Source: Polytrichum commune
Lineage: Eukaryota > Streptophyta > Polytrichopsida > Polytrichales > Polytrichaceae
Assembly: GCA_950295325.1 (NCBI GenBank)
Contig: OX485803.1
Location: forward strand, 38,455,554-38,519,553
Reading direction: 5' to 3'
DNA: 64,000 nucleotides
Shown here: one piece after another, positions 56,472 to 64,000 of the stretch
Layout of the letters: each line of letters starts with the position of its first letter
How positions within the stretch are numbered: the first letter of the stretch is position 1
The notes under the pieces: model-generated
Told to the model about the DNA's origin: nothing
Seen by the model: the letters and a program-made list of their open reading frames with translations, nothing else
The model's database searches: none
Made by a program: the position numbers and the translations under genes

Positions 56472-57650
56472 ATAATTGGCATTAGTTCTGAAGCCCATCA
56501 ATTCGAATTAGGTTACATCCGATTTAAATGGGCATCAAAATTAGAATTCACTTAGTTTCAAATTGGCTTAGTTCATGATTGGGTGAGTTCCAAATTGAAT
56601 CTCATGGGCTTTGGCATCAGTTTTGAATTGTCATTAGAACCAAAGTGGCACACTGTAAAATTGGTTCGGTTTGAATTGGCATGATATTTCAAATTGAGAT
56701 TGTTGGCATCATATTACCTATGTGAATCAACATTATTAATTTGGCTACTTGGCAGTTTATTGCTATGCGCCACGTAGCCTAAGCTAAGTTTAATAAACGA
56801 AGAAATATAAAGATCTTGAGCAGCTAAAAAGTTGGATGGCCATTGGGTCGGGTAGCCGCCAAGGCACCACCGGTGTGGAGCCGAAAGCCACCCTCTACCT
56901 CCATCCTCATTGTCATGAATCTAATGACTTGGGGTTGGGGAACCCATCCCCTCCGCCCAAACCCTAATGATAGCCTTCGTTGAGGGAAGTCTCCACTCCA
57001 CATCACCAATTTGGGAACACTCCACCACCTTCCTTTTAGCAACCTCCCTCCCCCGTTCTATCCTTTTAACTACTCCTCTTGCCACTCCTCGTCCTGTTCA
57101 CAGTCGTTGGCTTTGTGGCGCTCCTCGCCCTGCTCGAAGTTGTTGTTTTCCTACCGCTCCTTGTCCTACTCAGAGTCGTCATCTTCTTGTCACTCCTCCT
57201 ACTCATGATCGTCCTCCTTCTTGTCTCTCCTTCATGGCGCTTCTCACCGTGGTCACCCTCATCGCCTTCCTGGTATTCCTTGCCATGGTTGCCCTCGTTG
57301 CCTTCCTAGCACTCCTTGTCTTGTCGTCCTCATTCTCTTCTTTCTGCTCCTTTACATGTTCTTGCCACCATTCCTTTGCCATTGCCCGTTCTCAGCCGCC
57401 GCTACCCTTACAACACTCGTACGTTGGTCCCATCTGCCGTGGATTTTCTTGTTGTACCTTTGTCACATTTCCATGTACATCCTTTCTAGAGTTGCGCATT
57501 TAGTGTTTTCATGGCCATCATGGCCATCTCTCCTCCTCCACCTCTTTCATACATGATAGTGGTGTTCTACTGGAATGCTATGGCAACATAGCAACTTCAA
57601 TCAAAGGTAAGATCTCAGTTGTCGTCGTAGGATGGCAACTAGATGTAGTT
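56472..57650. other. Gene-free interval with a C/T-rich repetitive patch
   Basis: 57050-57350 is C/T-rich with imperfect repeats of CACTCCTCGTCCTGTTC and GTCGTCATCTTC type. Several long open frames over it on the plus strand are low-complexity Leu/Ser readings and not taken as genes. Confidence 0.4.
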
Positions 57651-59397
57651 ACTTTATTTAATTTGGTTGTGGTTAATGGAGTTCGGTTCAATGGCGAAGC
57701 TGTGAGTGAACGAAATAGGAGGGAAAGAGGAACCGGGCAGCCCTTGAAGCGCCGAAAGGCTGCTGGAGGCTTGGGGAGGGAAGAGTTGAAGCGGCAAAGT
57801 GTTGCTCCTCGCATCTCCCCAGCCACCCACCTTCTCAGCAGTGGAAAGGGCACCCTACACCAAAACCCTATCACCGCGGAACCCACACTCAACAATATAA
57901 AGAAGCTACCGCTGCCGCATGCAATACCCAGTCTCGCTGTCTTCTCATTCTCACCAGAGCCGCACTCCACCGAAGCCTTAGAAGACATCTATACCAGATT
58001 TGCACCCAACCTGCCATTACCAACGAACTCGTGCTGCCTACGCCACCAAAATCCTACTGCTACCACCACCGAACTAGTGCTGCTTGCGCCACGAAACCCT
58101 ACGGTGATCACAGGAAAGATCCATTTCTGCTCGCTTCCCTGCAATCTATCTGAAGCTGCCTACCGATATCGAAGGCTACTTCTTTCCCCGAAGTCCATCT
58201 GTAGCCGTCCTGCTGATACTGAAGCTGCCGACCTGCTTGTACTGAAGCTGCCGACCTGCTGATAATGAAGCTGCCAACCTGCTTGTACTGAAGTTGCCGA
58301 CCTGCTGATACTGAAGCTGATACTGAAGCCTACTGACGTCGCCGAACACTAAAGTGCCGCTGACACCGAAGTGGTGATAGATAAGTTGCCAATAGATCTA
58401 GGATCGTCCCCTCTCACAGATCTGACTGAAGTGACAATACTGTTAGATTACTACCAATAGTAGAAGTTAATACTGTGATTAGACGTCACTGAAAAGTATT
58501 GAGACTAGTTGCTACAGAGATTAGAGGGACCGTCACTCCCAGATCCCTTGAGATCAGGCCCTTAGAGTACAAAGAAAGTGGCAAGTTTGGATTGAGTGAA
58601 CTTAGATCACACCGACCAAGCAAATCCATAGATCGGAATTTCCTGCAAATCGGAACCACTGTCCAGCCCCAGCCTTATACTTCCCTCCTCGGTAAAGGCA
58701 GAGACTGTGCAAGAGATCAGGAAGGTTACTGATAACTCAGACACATTGCGTAGTTGACCGTGGAGAAGGCAAGAGGACTCAGACCCGAAGATCTGCTGTT
58801 ACTGCAACAAATTTGAAACTCAGGAGGCTGTAGACTTAGTATTCTGCGAAACTCTGCTGCGAAAGGAGAAGAATTTTATGCCGAGGCTGCGGAGAAGAAG
58901 AACTCTACTGTGAAAGGTGAAGAGTTTTAGCCGAGGCTGCGGAGAAGAAGAACTCTGCTACGAAAGGTGAAGAGTTTTTAGCCGAGGTTGCGGAGAAGAA
59001 GACCTCTGTTGCGAAAGGTAAGAAGTTCGAAGCCGAGGTTGTGAAGAAGAAACTGAGGCTGTGAACTCTGTTACGAAAGCAAAGCCGAGGCCGTGGAGAA
59101 GTAAAACTGAGGCTGCGGAGCAGAGAAGCTGGCCAATTGAAAGCTACCGCAAACTCTTTGCTTCACCGAAGGGAGACCACTTTTTGAGTAGCTGAAAACA
59201 AACAAGAGCCGCTGCGGAGGTGTGATCAACTTTGGAGCTACTGGAGGCGCAACAGAAGTCGAGCTGCTGAAGGATCACTGTGCGACAAAACCCCATCCCA
59301 AGTAAGACCCCTAACCACTCATTGCACATAGATGTAAGTGCACACACACAACAAGTAGGCACATAGCAATTTCTTTTTTGTCAAGTTAGGAGGAAAT
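57651..59397 (+). other. Probable 5' leader of the LINE, with two tandem-repeat blocks
   Basis: 58195-58330 repeats GAAGCTGCCGACCTGCTTGTACT (about 24 bp, five units). 58857-59110 repeats CCGAGGCTGCGGAGAAGAAG AACTCTGCTACGAAAGGTGA (about 50 bp, five units). Both lie upstream of ORF1 and are more GC-rich than the surroundings. Promoter-bearing repeated 5' UTRs are common in LINEs, but the true 5' end and target duplication are not seen, so assignment to the LINE is an inference. Confidence 0.45.
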
Positions 59398-61556
59398 ATG
59401 AAAGTTGCATATGCAACCATCTTTGCTCTTGTATTATGGCTCATAGTAGCCACCCCATATTGGAAACCCTCTCACCGTGTCTCCTCTCACACTCTTTGGA
59501 TAGGGTATTCAAGTTGTTATGCAAACACACATAAAGATAAACCAACACCTAAAGTAGTACCACCATGCTTTTATGCCTCCCCATATTGGAACCTTATATA
59601 TCTCATCAAAACATCCACACACCTTGAACACCTAACACAACAATACACTAATCTAGAATATAACAACTCAAAAATGTTGCATGTTTGGATTGCTAATAGT
59701 TGTTGCTACAAAACCAATAGTAGTAAATTATACAAAAAACAATCAAAACACTTCTTCCCAAAAACCAATATCCAAATTGGCCCACAACTTAATTTGTGGA
59801 ATGGATTTGGCATAGGGATGATAAGAAGCAAGGACTTAGCTAACCCTCTACAAAAACCACCCCACTCATTTGAACTTTGTATTTGTCAGAGAATGTCTAC
59901 ATCCACCAATGTTGCTGCCACCACTAGGAAGTTATCTGAGCAAAATGTTGATATGATAGATGCATCAGCAAATGGTCAAAAAAGACAAGTCGGTGTCATG
60001 ATTGTATCTAGCCAAAAGAAGGCAAAAGACAAAGGGGTTGCATCCCAACGCCCCTTCTTTTGGTTGGGATATCATGCGATGAATGCAATTGCATGTAAAA
60101 ATGGTAAAGCATTAGAACCAACATACTCGATTAGCGAACTTGTTAAATTCGGAATGGAACATGATGAGGCACTAGAATACTTAGAAGCGGTCCCTTCCTT
60201 CCCATACATCCCCCAAGAAGTTTGGCCTTCAAAAAGGATGGATGGTAAAGAAGGTGGGCACTTTAATCTCACTCAAGTGCCTTTTGATGTGGAAGTGGAT
60301 GAGGGAGGGTTTTCTCTTGACTACCAAGTAGCTATAACTTTTGAGCTTTGTGATCGAAACTTGTCACAGGATGAAATATATGGAAAAACGGAAACAAGGT
60401 TAAAAGCTATGAACATAGAACTTGGAGAGATACTAGGAGAACCTATAGCCATCCTTTGTTTCCATGGTTCTAAGAGGTGGAGTGGTACAATCAAACTCCA
60501 CCTCAAGAACCCAATGAAAGATGCCAATGACCTCCTACACGGCAATAGGGCATTTATCCTCAAGTTGGATAAAACCTATTGTAGAGAAAAGGCATTTAAA
60601 TTATTTGATTCTATAGCCATCGCAAGCTTGCTATCGGTCAAAATCTCTAGCCCAACACTCAAGGATAGAAAATGGTTCCAATTGCATGAAAAATTTGTCA
60701 AAGATGGCTTCAAGCGAGGGTATGAATTTGAAGTTACCAATGTGCAAAAAAATGATAATGCCGAATTTGCATGGATATAAACCCCATCTCCGGACCAAGC
60801 AAAGAAAGTTAAAACTTTCAAAGTTTCATTCTTTAATGAAATCGTGGAAGTACATTTTGCTAGTATGGAGAAACTCTCCGAGGATGACAAGGCCAAAAAG
60901 AATGCGGTAGTTTTGATTGCAAAGAATTTAAACAAAACCAAAACTACCGCCGCCTTGGAGGAAGGGATAAAGAAACTCTTTGGAGAAAGAAATGTGGTGG
61001 ATATTTTCTTCCGATTAGAAAAAAAAAAAAGCATATGGGGTCATGCAATGTCCAATGTCTAAATGCTGCTGTCTACAAAAAAATTGTAAAGCAAAACCAC
61101 CTAATCAATGGCAAATACGTAGAATTTTCACCTCACCCAAAAAGTTTGGACAGAATTGACGCCCCCTCCGCAACAGAACTTGCTAGGCTAGGCTTTGCTG
61201 ATGTCAACACCGCACTAGCCAACACGATCCAAGCATTAGAGAATGCTCCATCCAAAGGTTATACGAAGGCAGATTTGAGCAAAATGGTAGAAGAGGCGGT
61301 CCACAAAGGGGCTGTGGAAATTCGGAAAGAAATGAGCATCCTCAAAGAAGAAATAGTAGAAGAAACAAAAATATATGCGGACAAAGTTCAAACAAAATCA
61401 AACCGAAACTCAAGAATACAAATTGCACTCTTCCAAAAACAAATGCGTATCACCTTGGAATCCCTTCAAGCCGACCACCCGACACCCCCGAAATTGAAAA
61501 TCAAATGGATATGTCAAACTAGTTTTGACATATGTAGCTATGGAAACAAATATTAA
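59398..61556 (+). pseudogene. LINE ORF1 (nucleic-acid-binding protein), one stop and one frameshift
   Basis: Frame 1 runs from 59398 to TAA at 60778-60780. It then continues without other breaks (TPSPDQAKKVKTFKVSFF, VVLIAKNLNKTKTTAALEEG) to a run of 13 A at 61019-61031. The reading moves there to another frame: GSCNVQCLNAAVYKKIVKQN, KYVEFSPHPKSLD, then a helical C-terminus to 61556. The VVLIAKNLN...ALEEGIKKLFG and NVQCLNAAVYK stretches look like an RRM-type fold as in plant LINE ORF1. The true start may be the internal MSTSTNVAATTRKLSEQNVD (59894) because the part before it is unlike the rest. Homopolymer slippage or a sequencing error at the A run could account for the frameshift. Confidence 0.75.
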
Positions 61557-62138
61557 AAAAAAATATTTACATACAAAAATAAATACTATAAAGTATTATT
61601 AAACACTATATTAAAAATTATACAAACTAATAAACAACAAAATAAATACTATAAAATAATATTAAATACTACATTCAAAATATATACAAAAAATAATAAA
61701 CAAAAAATAATAAACAAAAAATAAATATGATAAAGTATTATTAAATACTATACACAAAATATGTAAACACCACCTTAACAAAACTAAAATAAACAAAGTA
61801 TCCATCGATATTCAAACGAAACAACAAGCAAACAACATACAAATTAAAACCAAATCAATACCTCTATACAAATACATCAAAAGTAATAAATATACAAGCA
61901 ATAAACCCCTATACAAACAAACCTACATTACAATAAAAAGACAAAACATAATCAAAACAATATGTAATATACACAAATTGATAGTTAAACTCACAATCAA
62001 ACCAAAGACCAAATATTAAACCACTCTCCTAACAAACGGGAAAGACAACATTACACATTCAAACATACACAAGAACAACTCACATACCTTAATCTACACC
62101 TTGGAAAACCCCCTATAATATGGCACACACAACACCAA
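61557..62138 (+). other. G-depleted spacer between LINE ORF1 and ORF2
   Basis: The plus strand is almost devoid of G. By my count 61561-61680 has a single G. It is made of AATAAATACTATAAA, ATTAAATACTA and CAAAAAATAATAAACAAA type words, some repeated. No open frame of note. Confidence 0.8.
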
Positions 62139-64000
62139 ATGGGCTCAGCCTATCGGCCTCGCCACAAAACCAAACAAAAGACTTTTCCACACTATCACAC
62201 CTTTCAACAAACTTTTAATACAATCACACGGACTATACACAAACAAACCAAATTCACACACTACCTCCCTATACAAATTCAGAAAAGAATGCCTGCCCTA
62301 CCTAATATATTCACTACAAGTAAATATACATTAATAAAATACTATAAAATGAATAAACAAAAACCAAAAGTAAAACAATACCTAGGATATCACTTTATTA
62401 ATCAATTAGCATTATTGTGTTGTGGAGACATTGAACCTCACCCCGGCCCAATGCCTAATATAATACAAAATCACCCAACCGCTCATAAAAGACGATATTC
62501 AACCTACTTTATACCTAGCACTATAAAGCTACAACCAGAATACCAACACCTAGCCACCAACTTCAAACCATTATTCCAAAATACACATCCCCTCCACGAA
62601 CAAGTTGCATCCTCACTCCCACACTTATACAACAAAATACAACAAAATACCAACCACCCACCCCCTAGACTAATATACGCCCTAATTGTAACAATGAGCC
62701 CCTCCACAAAAGATTGTAATGCATACCTACAACAACAACCAACGCCTAATTGGGCCGCACAAATATTAGAAAAAATGGCAAATTTACCTAATCCCCCAGA
62801 AAGACACATTGAAACCCCGCACCCATATACACAACTCATGTCTACACATCAAGACAAAATATCTCCCCCAAACACAATACACCATCAGCTATATGCCTAT
62901 ATACACCGACACGTCATACCACCCAATCTACAGGACCTATAGGACACGTTCCCATACCTACCCCAACAATTACTCATAGAAGTACTAAGATGCACAGAAC
63001 CTATCACAGAATACACATACCCTACCCCCCCGACAGTACACAACCAAATACTATCACCTAGACCAATAACACCCACAAGCCAAGAAACATACATCATAAC
63101 GTGGAATGCCGCATCACTCAACACGGCAATGCCATGCCTCCACGAGCTACTAACCCACTACCGATACCCCCCAACAGCCATAACTATACAAGAAACCAAA
63201 CTCACTGCCACAAAATCCACCAAATACATTCAAAACATCTTCCCACAATACAAATTCTTCTTCAACAATACGCACAACATTACACGTACTATACGACAAA
63301 GAATGACACATCGGAGTCACAGAGGAGGCCTACTCACTCTCATCCACAATAACCATGCGTTCCCTGGTAACCTATCTAAAATACCCACTCCCGTAGACAT
63401 ATCACCTTTTCTTCAGATAATACGTATAGCAAACCAACCCCTCCAACCATGGCTATTAATAAACATATATATGTCATCCCACGATGAAGATCTACCCCTC
63501 ATCCCCACCATACAAACCACCATAGTTGAACAAATTAATGCACATCCCAATCACGCCTATGTATTATGTGGCGACTTTAACCGAGACATAGCACTCATAG
63601 GAAGACAAAATGACCAACAAACTACACCACCCCAAGCATAAGACTATCAATGTAGGGCATTTATAGACAACCTAGATCTAACATACGTCACAACAAATTC
63701 TACATTCTCAAGACAAGGAGGAAACAACTACACGCACAATAGCCTAATAGACGGTTTCTTTATAAACACCCTAAACAATAACCAATATAGATCAACCACA
63801 AACCAAGATATAAACCTCAACTCCGACCACATACCCGTACAATTACATATCCCACCCAATATACTAATAGCCAGAACACCATTACCCAAACCGGAACCAC
63901 CCCCAAGAATATTCAACCCCATACCAAAGTCAAATCTAAAAAACTTCCACATGCAGTTCTTCGAGACCAATTCAACCCAAATAAAGGAACTTACACAATT
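62139..64000 (+). pseudogene. LINE ORF2, N-terminal part with endonuclease; two in-frame stops; continues past the edge
   Basis: One continuous frame from 62139 with TAG at 62940-62942 and TAA at 63639-63641. Residues 97-104 read DIEPHPGP within CCGDIEPHPGP (62427-62450), a 2A-like motif. The endonuclease (exonuclease-endonuclease-phosphatase fold) shows TWNAASLN (about 63097), IQETKLT (catalytic Glu region, about 63187), CGDFNRD (about 63569), SLIDGFFINT and NSDHIPVQL (catalytic Asp-His, about 63818). This order is standard for APE-type LINEs. G is rare on the coding strand, so residues coded by A/C/T-rich codons (Thr, Asn, Pro, His, Gln, Ile, Tyr) dominate. Confidence 0.85.

Larger units (their letters stand above)
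59398..64000 (+). mobile_element. LINE (non-LTR retrotransposon) with APE-type endonuclease, truncated by the window edge
   Basis: ORF1 (59398-61556) is followed after a G-free spacer by ORF2 (from 62139), whose start holds an apurinic endonuclease-like domain. The reverse transcriptase should lie beyond 64000. Three in-frame stops and one homopolymer frameshift make the copy inactive unless the stops are polymorphic. It is the largest coding-like block in the window. Confidence 0.85.

Noticed and set aside
56967-57556. Open frames of 178 and 111 codons over a C/T-rich tract
   Set aside because: All three plus frames are open because of C/T bias; the sequence is imperfectly repetitive and shows no domain.
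57663-58262. 199-codon open frame upstream of the LINE
   Set aside because: Runs into the GAAGCTGCCGACCTG tandem repeat; no recognisable domain, so treated as leader sequence.
1-64000. CRISPR array, operon or bacterial-type features
   Set aside because: No regular direct repeats with spacers; introns and plant element types show eukaryotic nuclear DNA.

Overview
The window looks like nuclear DNA of a land plant with a large, repeat-rich genome. Two spliced genes have standard GT-AG introns: an M17 leucine aminopeptidase with an organelle-targeting-like N-terminus, and a MAM33/p32-type mitochondrial protein. A third, an FQR1-type quinone reductase, is cut by the left edge. The rest is transposable elements typical of plants: Ty1/copia, Ty3/gypsy, LINE, CACTA, hAT, MULE-like, pogo and tRNA-derived SINE-like sequences. 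The species cannot be read from the sequence; nothing specifically points to a flowering plant. Only four protein-coding loci look like host genes, the fourth being an intronless 193-aa coiled-coil protein on the minus strand. || Layout. 1-3003: last two exons of the quinone reductase, plus strand. 3004-17430: gene-poor, holding a LINE 3' fragment, a decayed minus-strand Ty3/gypsy element with its primer-binding site, and copies of several dispersed repeat families. 17440-19980: a degenerate minisatellite of about 90-105 bp units, interrupted or flanked by a MULE-like foldback, a non-autonomous hAT element and a nearly perfect 316-bp palindrome. 20132-24543: the aminopeptidase gene, 10 coding exons that sum exactly to 620 codons plus stop. 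26236-34615: a complete but dead Ty1/copia element with 246-bp LTRs and a TGCAA target duplication. It carries a solo LTR (28579-30139) and a CACTA element (30385-31581), and the CACTA element carries a SINE-like insert. 34937-37045: an hAT element only about 310 bp from the copia element. Both cut a minus-strand reading frame that can be followed outside them. || 37054-47863: gene-poor, with a pogo/Tigger transposase relic, a TIR element and a second MULE-like foldback. 47864-48445: the 193-aa protein with an N-terminal hydrophobic helix, with a duplicated block of about 330 bp upstream. 52239-54057: the MAM33/p32 gene, 3 exons, 234 aa. 54730-54970 is a relative of the palindrome at 18811, and 55371-56471 is the longer sister of the hAT element at 17962, still carrying a transposase C-terminal relic. 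57651-64000: a LINE with leader, ORF1 and the endonuclease part of ORF2, running off the right edge; ORF2 is strikingly poor in G on its coding strand and carries a 2A-like motif with His in place of the usual Asn. || The genes do not form a pathway; they are independent housekeeping-type loci in a sea of nested elements. The window's main value is a readable insertion history: many elements have intact target duplications, and in several cases the interrupted sequence is recognisable on both sides.
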